In this document: positions 31,081-39,880 of the stretch, piece by piece
How positions within the stretch are numbered: the first letter of the stretch is position 1
How the letters are laid out: every line of letters starts with the position of its first letter
Assembly: GCF_008932295.1 (NCBI RefSeq)
Contig: NZ_WBWA01000003.1
Span: 1 to 64,000, forward strand
DNA length: 64,000 nucleotides
Source: Brucella tritici
GTDB taxonomy: Bacteria; Pseudomonadota; Alphaproteobacteria; Rhizobiales; Rhizobiaceae
Reading direction: 5' to 3'
The notes under the pieces: generated by a model
What the model was told of the DNA's origin: nothing
What the model saw: only the letters and a program-made list of their open reading frames with translations
Databases searched by the model: none
Made by a program: the position numbers and the translations under genes

Positions 31081-31404
31081 TCAGGAGTTCACGACCGATA
31101 TATTGCGCTTTTCGGCGGCGGTGCTGCGTTCAAGCAGACGTGCAGCTTCCTGTTTGTACATACGCTCCTTGCGGCGATGCTTGCCCTGCGTGAGCCACGT
31201 CACCAGAGAACCGATGACAACACCGAGAAGAAGTGCACCAAACAGCCACAGGAAGAGTGGCGCATTATAGGACAGGGCAGGATTGCCCGGATTGAACGGA
31301 TCGATCGTGAATTGCACCGATGCGCGATTGGCAACCGACAATGCAATCAGAACCACTGCGAGCGGCACCAGAACGATGATGGCGATGATGCGTTTTGCCG
31401 CCAT
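31081..31404 (-). CDS. lapA: LapA domain (DUF1049) membrane protein
   Basis: 107-residue protein with two membrane segments (residues 5-25 and 50-72) around a short periplasmic loop. A basic C-terminal tail follows. In E. coli, LapA works with LapB in LPS assembly control; here only the fold is recognised. Start at 31404 (MAAKRIIAI), eight bases after ihfB, so the two are cotranscribed. Confidence 0.8.
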   Translation of the reverse strand: MAAKRIIAIIVLVPLAVVLIALSVANRASVQFTIDPFNPGNPALSYNAPLFLWLFGALLLGVVIGSLVTWLTQGKHRRKERMYKQEAARLLERSTAAEKRNISVVNS

Positions 31405-31412
31405 GATATCTA

Positions 31413-31697
31413 TCAGACTGCGCCGTTCAGACGGTCGCGCAGTTCCTTGCCGGTCTTGAAGAAGGGAACCCACTTTTCTTCCACGTCCACCGTTTCGCCG
31501 GTGCGCGGATTGCGGCCACTACGGGCAGGCCGGTTCTTCACAGAAAAGGCGCCAAAGCCGCGCAGCTCAACACGATTGCCTTCGGCAAGAGCGTTTGTGA
31601 TCTCGTCGAATACCGCGCCCACGATGTTTTCGACATCGCGCTGAAAGAGATGCGGATTACGGCTGGCGATAATCTGAACGAGTTCCGATTTGATCAC
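31413..31697 (-). CDS. ihfB: Integration host factor subunit beta
   Basis: 94-residue DNA-bending protein of the HU/IHF family. [25 protein letters not shown] opens the protein, and the DNA-intercalating arm is GRNPRTGE. The start is GTG 31697, giving the standard 94-residue IhfB, with AGGGG upstream. A longer reading from 31775 adds residues not found in the family and nearly reaches sppA. It works as a heterodimer with IhfA, not in the window. Confidence 0.95.
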   Translation of the reverse strand: MIKSELVQIIASRNPHLFQRDVENIVGAVFDEITNALAEGNRVELRGFGAFSVKNRPARSGRNPRTGETVDVEEKWVPFFKTGKELRDRLNGAV

Positions 31698-31771
31698 GGC
31701 TTTAAACCCCTGTTCTTCTATTTGTTTCATCCGGTATCTACCGGATATTGTGTAAGTTTGCCCGGCTGGCG

Positions 31772-32743
31772 TCAATTCGTTTCAGGCGTACCGTCAACGT
31801 GCCAAACCGAGAGAAGTCCGTCAAGAAAGATGCGTTCCTTGGCGATCTGCTTCAACATGCCGTCTGCCTCCTGCGGCACGCCGAGAAGGCGCGCACCGGC
31901 ATGAATGATAAGATCGCGCAACGAGAAACCCGTTTCACTGCCGACTGGCTTCCATTCCAGACGCGGCAAATCCTTGGAAAGCCCCTTGCTCGCAAGCCAG
32001 GCCACGGCTTCCTCTTCGCCGCCCAATCCGTCGATCAATTTTTTATCCAGCGCCTGCCGCCCGGTAAAAACGGCACCATTGGCAAGCGCAAGCGCCTGTT
32101 CATGCGTAAACGAACGGCGCTTTTCGACAATGTCCACGAACCATGCATAGGAATCCATAATCATGTTGCGGATCATACCCTTGGCTTCTTCGCTGGCCGG
32201 GCTGAAATAATTGGGTTCTGCCTTGAGTGGCGACGATTTGATGGTTTCGACCTTCACGCCGATCGTATCGAGAAGCTTCGAGACATCGGGATATTGGAAC
32301 AGAACTCCGATTGAACCAACGATGGATGTCTGCCGCGCGACGATATGGTCGGATGCGCTGGCAATCATGTAACCGGCGGAGGCGGCAAGTGTTCCTACCT
32401 GCGTGACGACCGGCTTTTTCTCGGCAATCTTGCGCACGGCTTCGAAAATCGCTTCGCCGCCCACCGTCGTTCCACCGGGCGAATCGAGAACCAGAATCAC
32501 GCCCTTGACGGCATCGTCCTTGGCTATCTTGTCGAGGCGCTTCAGCAATTCCTCGTTCTCGAAGATGGTGCCTTCAATGCGAACCTTGGCGATATGCGGC
32601 TGGTTGAAATTGGTGCCGCGCATGGACCATGAAGCAAAGACGGCGATCAAGGCTGCTATCAGAAGCAGGAAGGCTCCACGCCAGATCGTCAGTTTTCTGC
32701 GTAATTTCCGGCGTTCGATAATTGCTTCGGCGTCCTGAACCAT
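31772..32743 (-). CDS. sppA: Signal peptide peptidase SppA, short (36K) type
   Basis: 323-residue S49 family serine protease that degrades cleaved signal peptides. One membrane anchor at residues 20-40 precedes the protease domain. Ser122 is in AASAGYMIA and Lys174 in SSPLK, forming the Ser-Lys dyad. [11 protein letters not shown] near residue 87 is the conserved Gly-rich loop. It lies first in a run sppA-ihfB-lapA on the minus strand. Confidence 0.93.
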   Translation of the reverse strand: MVQDAEAIIERRKLRRKLTIWRGAFLLLIAALIAVFASWSMRGTNFNQPHIAKVRIEGTIFENEELLKRLDKIAKDDAVKGVILVLDSPGGTTVGGEAIFEAVRKIAEKKPVVTQVGTLAASAGYMIASASDHIVARQTSIVGSIGVLFQYPDVSKLLDTIGVKVETIKSSPLKAEPNYFSPASEEAKGMIRNMIMDSYAWFVDIVEKRRSFTHEQALALANGAVFTGRQALDKKLIDGLGGEEEAVAWLASKGLSKDLPRLEWKPVGSETGFSLRDLIIHAGARLLGVPQEADGMLKQIAKERIFLDGLLSVWHVDGTPETN

Positions 32744-33201
32744 TCCCGTCCATCCGTTCGTTCAAATAGCGTGGCTTGCGACCGACAAGTCACCTTTTGC
32801 CTTGAATGAAAGCATGCGGCAAGCCTCTTCGAAAAATCGTTCTGGATAGAGATAGTGCCTGAAATACATATTGTAATGACGTCGGGCGCGATTCTTGCGC
32901 TTGGCGCAAGGTCAGCTTTCCTGACAGCATTACGCATAACTGTAATTTGACACGATTTTGTGGTATCAAAGAGTTGATTAGCATTCTACCTAATTCGGTA
33001 GAGTGAAAATTGGGCTGAATTATCAAAGGCATAAACTGTTCCTGCTGCCTGTTTGGGAGGCGGGTGCGGTGTTTTGTGCGGTATAAAGCTATTGAGCAAC
33101 CGGCTATTTCACCCCAAATAAACCTTATTGAAATGAAAGAGCGCGACATAGGCGCGCCGATTATTGAATTCTACGGAAGCCGTTGAGGAATAGAACGCAA
33201 C
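32744..33201. other. Non-coding gap between sppA and lptC
   Basis: 458 bases between divergent genes, more AT-rich than the flanks. It must hold the sppA and lptC promoters, but I could not fix either. A 41-codon frame at 33064-33189 (GTG start, GGGAGG close upstream, ending IIEFYGSR) is the only coding candidate and is weak. Confidence 0.4.
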
Positions 33202-33915
33202 ATGACTGCCGACACCACACATAGCCACGCGCCGCAGGACGCGACTGCTCCGGTTCGCGGTACAGGTGGCGTGCGTTTTGGTGCGTCGGAGAAAGCCGAG
33301 ACGCTTTTTCATGCTGCACAGCGCCATTCGGTTCGTGTTCGCGTTTTGAAGACCGCGCTACCTGTGGCTGCTATCATCGTAGCTGCCGTCTTCTCATGGT
33401 ACACATTTCTTGCGACGCCAAACACGCCCATAAAGGTGGAAGTGAACAATGGCGGCGAAAGCGGCAAGCTTGTCATGACAAGCCCGCATTTGAACGGGTA
33501 CACCAAGGACAATCGCCCCTATTCGATGACCGCTTCCAAGGCGACGCAGGATGCAAAGAACAGCGGCGCGATTTCGCTTGAAGGCATCTCCGCCGAATTG
33601 CCGGTTGGTGAAAAGGGCACGGCCAAGGTCGAGGCAACGTCCGGCGTTTACGATAATGCCAATGGACGTTTGCAACTTGATAAGGACTTTACTGTTACGA
33701 CAGACGAGGGTTTACGTGCGGTGCTGCGTTCTGCGGACATAAACCTCAAGAGCGGGCAGATCACGACCGAGAAGCCTGTCGATATCCGCAGCGGCAGCAC
33801 GCATATTCTGGCCGACAGCATGCAGGTCAAGGACAACGGCAAGGTTCTGATTTTCGAGAACAAGGTTCGAATGACTGTTGACGGCAGCGTTGTTTCGCCC
33901 AACAAGGCTCCCTGA
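33202..33915 (+). CDS. lptC: LPS export ABC transporter periplasmic protein LptC
   Basis: 237-residue bitopic inner-membrane protein. A cytoplasmic N-terminus of about 48 residues precedes one membrane segment (near 50-70) and a periplasmic beta-jellyroll (LVMTSPHLNGYTKDNRPYSM and following). It passes LPS from LptB2FG to LptA. GAGGAA lies 10 bases before ATG. It is first in lptC-lptA-lptB-rpoN, the standard rhizobial order. Confidence 0.92.
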   Translation: MTADTTHSHAPQDATAPVRGTGGVRFGASEKAETLFHAAQRHSVRVRVLKTALPVAAIIVAAVFSWYTFLATPNTPIKVEVNNGGESGKLVMTSPHLNGYTKDNRPYSMTASKATQDAKNSGAISLEGISAELPVGEKGTAKVEATSGVYDNANGRLQLDKDFTVTTDEGLRAVLRSADINLKSGQITTEKPVDIRSGSTHILADSMQVKDNGKVLIFENKVRMTVDGSVVSPNKAP

Positions 33916-33976
33916 AAAGGGTGCCTGATTTGAGATAGGGGAAGCGTTCGGGCCGATTTATATCTGTGCGGGCGCT

Positions 33977-34059
33977 TGAGTGCATTTTCAGATCGAAATG
34001 TGCTCGAAAACTAATTGTTAGAGCGTGATTCTGATGCAGTCAGGGTGCTACAGGCTCTA
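33977..34059 (+). repeat. Shortened copy of the TAGAGC...GCTCTA repeat (family B)
   Basis: About 83 bp between lptC and lptA. It has GAGTGCATTT...AAATGTGCTC then TTAGAGCG...GGCTCTA, the same two-module plan as the 104-bp copies at 37599, 45117 and 63058 but diverged. It lies within the lpt operon. Confidence 0.5.
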
Positions 34060-34182
34060 AACCGTTTTTTTGATCGCATTTTGAGACGCCGAATGTTCCC
34101 ATTTGGCTGCAAAGTGCTTAATGTTGCGTCTGACCGCATGTCGGCCCAAGGATGGTCGAGTGCTTCGGGGAGCTGAAGATAT

Positions 34183-34833
34183 ATGGAACGCGAGACGGGC
34201 AAGATGAACAAGGGTACGATGGCCCGCACTTTGCGGATGGGATTTGCAGTTCTGGCGCTCGGCATTGTCGCGGCTCCGACGGCCTCTTTGGCGCAGGAAG
34301 GCGCAGCCGTGAACGGTTTGAAGCTTTCCAACAGCAAGGCGCCTGTCAAGATCGACGCTGACAAGCTGGAAATGCGCGACAAGGAAGGCATCGCCATCTT
34401 CACTGGTAATGTTGCCGTTTCGCAGGGCGATGCCTTGCTGAAAGCGGGCCAGATGACCGTTTATTACAATAAAGCCAAGAAAGACGGCGAGGCGCAAGCT
34501 CCAGAACCGGCAAGTGCTGGCGTTGGGGGCATCGATTCGTCGAGCATCGATCACATCGACATCTCCGGAAAAGTTTATCTCAAGTCTGGTACGCAGGTCG
34601 CAACCGGCGATACCGGTCGTTATGATGCGAAAAATCAGGTGATGGTTCTTCAGGGGCAGAAAGTGGTCCTGACCGATGGCGACAATGTCGTGACCGGTTG
34701 CAAGCTGACGGCGCATCTCGATACAGGTCGCGCCAATGTCGAAAGCTGCAAGGGCCAGACCAAGGGTCGCGTATCGATCATCATGGCCCCGAAAGATCAA
34801 CAGCAGGGCGGTGCTGCGCCCAAGCAGAACTGA
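34183..34833 (+). CDS. lptA: LPS transport periplasmic protein LptA
   Basis: 216-residue periplasmic bridge protein. The signal peptide contains MARTLRMGFAVLALGIVAAPTASLAQE. The OstA/LptA domain follows (PVKIDADKLEMRDKEGIAIFTGNVAVSQGDALLKAGQMTVYY), ending in a lysine/glutamine-rich tail. The start is ambiguous: ATG 34183 and ATG 34204 are both possible, since neither has a strong ribosome site. It carries LPS across the periplasm to LptDE. Confidence 0.92.
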   Translation: MERETGKMNKGTMARTLRMGFAVLALGIVAAPTASLAQEGAAVNGLKLSNSKAPVKIDADKLEMRDKEGIAIFTGNVAVSQGDALLKAGQMTVYYNKAKKDGEAQAPEPASAGVGGIDSSSIDHIDISGKVYLKSGTQVATGDTGRYDAKNQVMVLQGQKVVLTDGDNVVTGCKLTAHLDTGRANVESCKGQTKGRVSIIMAPKDQQQGGAAPKQN

Positions 34834-34844
34834 CCGGAGCAGGC

Positions 34845-35684
34845 GTGGGATTGTTCTGGAACAAGAAGGCCGACGGGCCGCAAGACGCATCGCAAAATGT
34901 CAACGCACCATCCGATGTCGCGGGCGCGATGCCTGGCCAGCCGGGTAAGTCGACGCGTCTCAAGGGGACGCTGGTGGCACGCGGTCTCTGCAAGAGCTAT
35001 CGCGGTCGGCAGGTCGTCAATGGCGTGTCGTTCGGTGTGCGTGCTGGCGAAGCTGTCGGTATTCTGGGGCCGAACGGCGCAGGCAAGACCACTTGCTTCT
35101 ATATGGTGACAGGCCTCGTTCCGGCTGATGCCGGTTCCATCGAGATCGACGGGTTCGATGTCACGTCGATGCCGATGTATCGTCGTTCCCGCCTGGGCAT
35201 CGGTTATCTGCCGCAGGAAGCCTCTATTTTCCGTGGCCTTTCGGTGGAAAACAACATCAAGGCCGTGCTGGAAGTGGTGGAGAAAGATCGCTCCAAGCGC
35301 GCTTCCGAGCTGGATGCGCTGTTGGAAGAATTTCACATTGCTCATCTGCGCAAGGCGCCTGCCATTTCTCTTTCAGGCGGCGAGCGCCGTCGTCTCGAAA
35401 TTGCGCGTGCGCTGGCATCACGCCCAAATTTCATGTTGCTCGATGAGCCATTTGCCGGCGTCGATCCGATCGCCGTTTCGGATATCCAGCAGCTCGTTCG
35501 CCATCTAACAAGCCGCGGAATCGGCGTTTTGATTACCGACCATAATGTGCGTGAAACGCTTGGTCTTATCGACCGCGCCTACATCATTCACGCCGGTCAG
35601 GTGCTGACACACGGTCGTCCTGCCGAAATCGTCGCCAATCCAGACGTGCGCAGGCTCTATCTCGGCGACCAGTTTACGCTCTGA
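34845..35684 (+). CDS. lptB: LPS export ABC transporter ATPase LptB
   Basis: 279-residue ABC ATPase. Walker A is GPNGAGKTT, the signature LSGGERRRLEIARAL and Walker B LLDEPFAGVDP, with the H loop TDHNVRETL. About 40 extra residues precede the core compared with E. coli LptB. GTG 34845 is chosen because CGGAGC lies 6 bases upstream and 11 bases after the lptA stop. It drives LPS extraction with LptFG and LptC. Confidence 0.95.
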   Translation: MGLFWNKKADGPQDASQNVNAPSDVAGAMPGQPGKSTRLKGTLVARGLCKSYRGRQVVNGVSFGVRAGEAVGILGPNGAGKTTCFYMVTGLVPADAGSIEIDGFDVTSMPMYRRSRLGIGYLPQEASIFRGLSVENNIKAVLEVVEKDRSKRASELDALLEEFHIAHLRKAPAISLSGGERRRLEIARALASRPNFMLLDEPFAGVDPIAVSDIQQLVRHLTSRGIGVLITDHNVRETLGLIDRAYIIHAGQVLTHGRPAEIVANPDVRRLYLGDQFTL

Positions 35685-35689
35685 TATTC

Positions 35690-35731
35690 AGGGTATTTCC
35701 GGATCGTTTCACGTTCCTCTTGAAATGCCCT
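35690..35731. repeat. Diverged family A palindromic repeat
   Basis: CAGGGTATTTCC...TTGAAATGCCCT in the lptB-rpoN gap, an imperfect palindrome resembling the GCATTTCC family. The remaining 320 bases to rpoN show no gene that I can support. Confidence 0.4.
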
Positions 35732-36051
35732 CATTCTGACCGGTCGTCGGTTTGAGCCTGTTATGTTCTGTCCAACGTTGCAGAAAGTGCGGCTGAACCG
35801 CGACTATTTCCCCTTTTGTCCCAAAACCGCACATTCTGAATTGACAAGCAAGGTTCATACCAGTTTTCATTCAAATGCGCTTTCAGCCTAAAGTGGCTGC
35901 GAGCGGACGGCTTATTCCCTCTGTTCGGGCTCAGGTCCCATGTCGATGGAGCGCCGTGTGAAAGCAAGTTTGCTGTCAAGGGTAGTGTGCATGTTGACCA
36001 TGTGCTCCGCAGTTATTGACAGGGTTCAACTGGGGGAGAATTACGCGTCGC

Positions 36052-37593
36052 ATGGCTCTGTCGCCCAAGCTCGATTTCCGTCAATCTCAATCGCTGGTGA
36101 TGACACCGCAATTGATGCAGTCGATCAAACTGCTGCAGATGACGCATATGGAGCTGGAGCAATTTCTCGACGTTGAAATCGAAAAAAATCCGCTGCTGGA
36201 TCGAATTGAGGCAGCGAATGATGATTTTGCGGGCTCTGAGGCCGTACGGGACGATATCGAAACCGATAGAGAGGATGCGGCGGCGGACGGCTTGTCGGAT
36301 GGCGACTGGTTCAAAACAGACGCTTCGGATGATGCCGAAAATCTCTCATCCACCTTCGACAGCTCGCTCGAGAATATCTTTCCGGATGATCCGGGCCGCT
36401 TCGATGAAATCAGTCCAGATCTTGCCGCACAATGGAAATCCTCTGTCGGAGACGGATATGTTTCAGGCAGCGGTTATGACATTGATCAGGTTACAGCCAG
36501 CCGGATGTCGCTGGGTGAGCACGTGGCGGAACAGATCGCGCTGACGTTTTCCAGAGCGGCGGACCGGTTCATTGCGACAGCGCTTGCCGACGCGCTGGAC
36601 GAGAGCGGTTATCTGCGTATCGATATGATCGGGCTGGCCCAGAATCTGGGTGTGGAAACGATTGAGATCGAACGCATCCTTGGATTGGTGCAAAGCTTTG
36701 ATCCGCCTGGCCTTTTTGCCCGTGATCTGCGGGAGTGCCTGGCGATACAGCTGCGCCTCAAGAATCGGTTCGATCCGGCAATGGAAGCGTTGATCGACAA
36801 CCTCGATCTCCTGGCGCGGCGCGACTTCGCGACGCTCAAGAAGCTGTGTGGTGTCGATCAGGCCGATATCCTCGACATGCTGACCGAAATCCGCATGCTT
36901 GATCCAAAGCCCGGTTCATTATTCGAGATTTCCGTGGCGGATGCCATTGTGCCGGATGCGCTGGTGACGCCGTCGCGTGACGGTGGCTGGGCTATCGAGC
37001 TGAATGCCGCCGCGATGCCGCGTCTTATCGTCAACAACGAATATTATGCCGAGGTTTGTACGGCCGTGAAGCCTGAGGAAAAGGCTTTTCTCTCGGATTG
37101 CATGCAGACCGCGAACTGGCTCGTACGCAGCCTCGACCAGCGTGCGCGTACCATCCTCAAGGTCACGCAGGAGATAGTTCGGCAGCAGGACGGATTTTTG
37201 CGCCAAGGGGTGACCCACTTGAAGCCGCTCAATCTGCGTATTGTCGCCGATGCGGTCGGTATGCATGAATCGACCATCAGTCGCGTGACCGCGAACAAAT
37301 TTATGGCCACGCCGCGCGGCGTGTTTGAACTGCGTTATTTCTTTACGGCTTCCATTGCCTCATCCGAGGGCGGCGATGCTCATTCGTCGGAGAGCGTACG
37401 TCATCGCATCCGCCAGATGATCGATGCTGAAAAACCTGACGACGTGCTGTCCGATGATGCCATCGTGGATGCGCTGAAGAAGGACGGTGTGGATATAGCG
37501 CGAAGAACGGTCGCAAAATATCGGGAATCGATGAATATTGCCTCATCGGTTCAGCGCAGGCGTGAAAAAAAGGCAAGATTGTCGGCTTCCTGA
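36052..37593 (+). CDS. rpoN: RNA polymerase sigma-54 factor
   Basis: 513-residue alternative sigma factor for -24/-12 promoters. It has an N-terminal Gln-rich activator-interaction region (LDFRQSQSLVMTPQLMQSIKLLQ), a core-binding region, the helix-turn-helix (HESTISRVTANKFMATP) and the RpoN box ARRTVAKYRE near the C-terminus. ATG 36052 is chosen (MALSPKLDF); GGGGGAGAA upstream is about 12 bases away, longer than ideal. A TTG at 36016 would add 12 residues. It sits downstream of lptB as in other Rhizobiales. Confidence 0.95.
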   Translation: MALSPKLDFRQSQSLVMTPQLMQSIKLLQMTHMELEQFLDVEIEKNPLLDRIEAANDDFAGSEAVRDDIETDREDAAADGLSDGDWFKTDASDDAENLSSTFDSSLENIFPDDPGRFDEISPDLAAQWKSSVGDGYVSGSGYDIDQVTASRMSLGEHVAEQIALTFSRAADRFIATALADALDESGYLRIDMIGLAQNLGVETIEIERILGLVQSFDPPGLFARDLRECLAIQLRLKNRFDPAMEALIDNLDLLARRDFATLKKLCGVDQADILDMLTEIRMLDPKPGSLFEISVADAIVPDALVTPSRDGGWAIELNAAAMPRLIVNNEYYAEVCTAVKPEEKAFLSDCMQTANWLVRSLDQRARTILKVTQEIVRQQDGFLRQGVTHLKPLNLRIVADAVGMHESTISRVTANKFMATPRGVFELRYFFTASIASSEGGDAHSSESVRHRIRQMIDAEKPDDVLSDDAIVDALKKDGVDIARRTVAKYRESMNIASSVQRRREKKARLSAS

Positions 37594-37598
37594 TTGCG

Positions 37599-37702
37599 TA
37601 GAGCATTTTGCAGCCAGGTGGAACCACCTGACGTCGCATTGATGCGGTAAAACAAATAGATAGAGCGTTTGCAATGATTCAATCAAAACAGCAAATGCTC
37701 TA
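37599..37702. repeat. 104-bp TAGAGC...GCTCTA element (family B)
   Basis: Begins TAGAGCATTT and ends AAATGCTCTA, a perfect 10-bp terminal inverted repeat 104 bp apart, just after the rpoN stop. An internal TAGAGCG about 42 bp from the right end recurs in the copies at 45117 and 63058. Length resembles the palindromic Bru-RS repeats described in Brucella; identity is not proven. Confidence 0.7.
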
Positions 37703-37908
37703 GCCAGAACGGTTCCACAGATTGCGCTGGAAAGGGACTGCCTTAAATCACCGATTGTACCTCTAGGGCTTAATTCTCGTATTTGAATATGGAGGAATGC
37801 TCTAAAATTTTGGATCTACAGCGCTGCTCTTTCAGAAAAATTCGATCTCGATTTGTGGAAAGAACGGCATTGCAAGACGACCAACTGGCAGGAGGACCAA
37901 TTGACAAG

Positions 37909-38006
37909 CGCCAATTCACCCAATAGAAGCCCCGCTCGCGCTGTGGCACCTATCTGGATCCCCTTATTTCAGGGGCTTCCCGATAAGTCGTCAGCGTGAA
38001 TTGGCG
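37909..38006. other. Nested inverted repeat of unknown role
   Basis: Outer arms CGCCAATTCAC (37909-37919) and GTGAATTGGCG (37996-38006) are perfect 11-bp complements. Inside them GAAGCCCC (37926-37933) and GGGGCTTC (37972-37979) are perfect 8-bp complements. The whole could fold into a two-tier stem of about 98 bases. No T tract follows on either strand, and no gene overlaps it. Confidence 0.6.
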
Positions 38007-38062
38007 AGATGTCAGCAGAAGCGCATGTGTTTCTGTGACCGAGAATACGCCAAAGCAGAATT

Positions 38063-38108
38063 GAAGCATGTCTCCTCGAAGTAGAACCGGTTTTGGGATG
38101 AAGACATG
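38063..38108. repeat. Family A palindromic repeat, GCATGTC type
   Basis: GAAGCATGTCTCC...AGAACCGGTTTTGGGATGAAGACATGG, the same plan as the copy at 62995-63050, lying in the rpoN-hpf gap. Confidence 0.6.
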
Positions 38109-38159
38109 GATTGGACGTTTCCGGCGAATGCGTTTTGCAGGCAAGGTCTGATAATATCG

Positions 38160-38184
38160 CTGTAATTTCTGGAAGAAATTGCAG
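38160..38184. other. AT-rich hairpin in the rpoN-hpf gap
   Basis: CTGTAATTTCTggaAGAAATTGCAG, an 11-bp stem with one G-T pair and a three-base loop, followed by TTGTTC. It could end a small RNA read from the left. The rest of the gap (to 38522) has short hairpins (AGGTGTTTCAACACCT, AGCATCtttGATGCT) but no supported gene. Confidence 0.35.
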
Positions 38185-38522
38185 TTGTTCATATGTTTGA
38201 AGGAAGGGCAATGTGACGTTCCGGGAAAGCCGGCTGGAAAAATCCGGGCAACGGACCAGCTACCGGGGCGTTACATAAAAGAGCGATGTGCGGCAACCAT
38301 CCCGTAAAGGGGCTATTGATTGGAGCAGTCACGACTTCGAAGGCTTTTCGGAAGGTGTTTCAACACCTCGCCGGAAAGTGCGCTTGAGAAACGTGCATGC
38401 ACAATGAATTTAGTTGGAAAACGCACAGGACGAAAAGCATCTTTGATGCTGGTTCGCTTTGCGCTTCGCTCGCCTTGTGATTAGACTGAGTCCTGTGGTG
38501 TAACGCAAATGAGGTGTGCCAA

Positions 38523-39116
38523 ATGACTCTGCGTGTATCTGGAAAGCATATGGACGTCGGTGAAGCTTTCACAACCCGGATCATTGATCGGGTGAACGAA
38601 GCTGTCGGCAAATATTTCGATCATGGCTTTTCCGGACAGGTTACGGTCACCAAGTCCGGTTCGCGTTACAGTGCGGATTGCACCTTGCACCTCGATAGTG
38701 GTGCAACCCTGCAAAGCACTGGCGACGCACAGGATCCGCAGCTGGCTTTTGAAGCGGCGGCGGACAAGATCGAAACCCGCCTTCGCCGCTACAAGCGCCG
38801 TCTGAAGTCGCGCCCGGCTATGCAGCCAGAAGCGATCTATGATGACGTCGCATATCGTGTTATGGCACCGCTGTCGGAGGAAGAGGAGGATCTTCCGGCG
38901 GATTACGCGCCGACAATTGTTGCGGAATCGTCCGTCGCCCTGCGCACCATGTCGGTGGCATCGGCGGTCGTGGAGCTGGACCTGATTGAAAATCCGGTTC
39001 TGGTGTTCCGCAATGCTGGCAATGATGAAGTTAACATCGTCTACCGTCGCGCGGACGGCAATATCGGCTGGGTCGATCCATCGATGGTCACCCGCCAGGC
39101 CGCGCCTCGCGCCTGA
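38523..39116 (+). CDS. hpf: Long-form ribosome hibernation promoting factor
   Basis: 197-residue protein. An N-terminal HPF/RaiA domain (MTLRVSGKHMDVGEAFTTRI...VTVTKSG.RYSADCTLHL) binds the 30S subunit. The C-terminal long-HPF dimerisation domain (ENPVLVFRNAGNDEVNIVYRRADGNIGWVDP) joins two ribosomes into 100S particles. ATG 38523 is preceded by GAGGT at 8 bases. Lies between rpoN and ptsN as usual. Confidence 0.93.
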   Translation: MTLRVSGKHMDVGEAFTTRIIDRVNEAVGKYFDHGFSGQVTVTKSGSRYSADCTLHLDSGATLQSTGDAQDPQLAFEAAADKIETRLRRYKRRLKSRPAMQPEAIYDDVAYRVMAPLSEEEEDLPADYAPTIVAESSVALRTMSVASAVVELDLIENPVLVFRNAGNDEVNIVYRRADGNIGWVDPSMVTRQAAPRA

Positions 39117-39215
39117 CGGCAAACCTGAAGTGCACGCAGCGGATCGCGACTAGGCGGCCGCGTGCGCTTCCCCAAACCGGGCCGCAAAGGCCTGATTGAA
39201 GAAGGAACGGAGAGA

Positions 39216-39680
39216 ATGGATCTTAGTGATCTGATTCAGCCTGGGGCGATTATCCCTGCGCTGAAAGCCAGCTCCAAAAAACAGCTTTTGCAGATTTTGT
39301 CTGAGAAGGCTGCGGAACTGACCGGTCTCCCTGAGCGTGAAGTTTTCGAAACAATTCTCCAGCGTGAGCGCCTCGGTTCCACCGGGGTCGGCAATGGCGT
39401 TGCCATTCCGCACGGCAAGCTGGCGAATATCAACAAAATAGCCGGAATCTTCGCTCGTCTGGAAACCCCGGTCGATTTCGAGGCGCTGGACGATCAACCC
39501 GTCGATCTTGTTTTTCTGCTTCTCGCGCCGGAAAATGCCGGTGCGGATCATCTGAAGGCACTTTCGCGCATCGCCCGTATGCTGCGCGACGCCGATACTG
39601 TTGCCAAATTGCGCGGCACACATGACGCGCAGGCGCTTTATTCATTCCTGACCACTCAGCCAGCTTCCAACGCTGCCTGA
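39216..39680 (+). CDS. ptsN: PTS IIA-like nitrogen regulatory protein PtsN
   Basis: 154-residue EIIA-Ntr protein of the nitrogen phosphotransferase system. The phosphorylated His66 lies in GVAIPHGKL. It takes phosphate from NPr/EI-Ntr and modulates potassium, stress and nitrogen functions. ATG 39216 is chosen, with GAAGGAACGGAG upstream. It closes the rpoN-hpf-ptsN block and ends at a strong terminator. Confidence 0.95.
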   Translation: MDLSDLIQPGAIIPALKASSKKQLLQILSEKAAELTGLPEREVFETILQRERLGSTGVGNGVAIPHGKLANINKIAGIFARLETPVDFEALDDQPVDLVFLLLAPENAGADHLKALSRIARMLRDADTVAKLRGTHDAQALYSFLTTQPASNAA

Positions 39681-39702
39681 GTTCAAATAGTTTCTCGTAA
39701 AC

Positions 39703-39735
39703 AAAACCGCCGTTCGGTTCGAACGGCGGTTTTGT
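39703..39735 (+). terminator. ptsN terminator
   Basis: AAAACCGCCGTTCggttcGAACGGCGGTTTT, a perfect stem with a T tract, 22 bases after the ptsN stop. Confidence 0.92.
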
Positions 39736-39880
39736 TTGTTTGCGATTAGCTTCTATGAAGTACCTGCAAAATATTGCAAGAAAAGCTGGCCACAAAATCG
39801 CTACCACTGTTTTTCGATTTCGAGGTCTTGCACAAATCTCTACATTGCCCACGCGACGATGGGTAATTTAGAGGTACTCA

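Noticed and set aside
37950..38211. Two short minus-strand frames in the rpoN-hpf gap
   Set aside because: No ribosome site, no family, and they run through repeat DNA.
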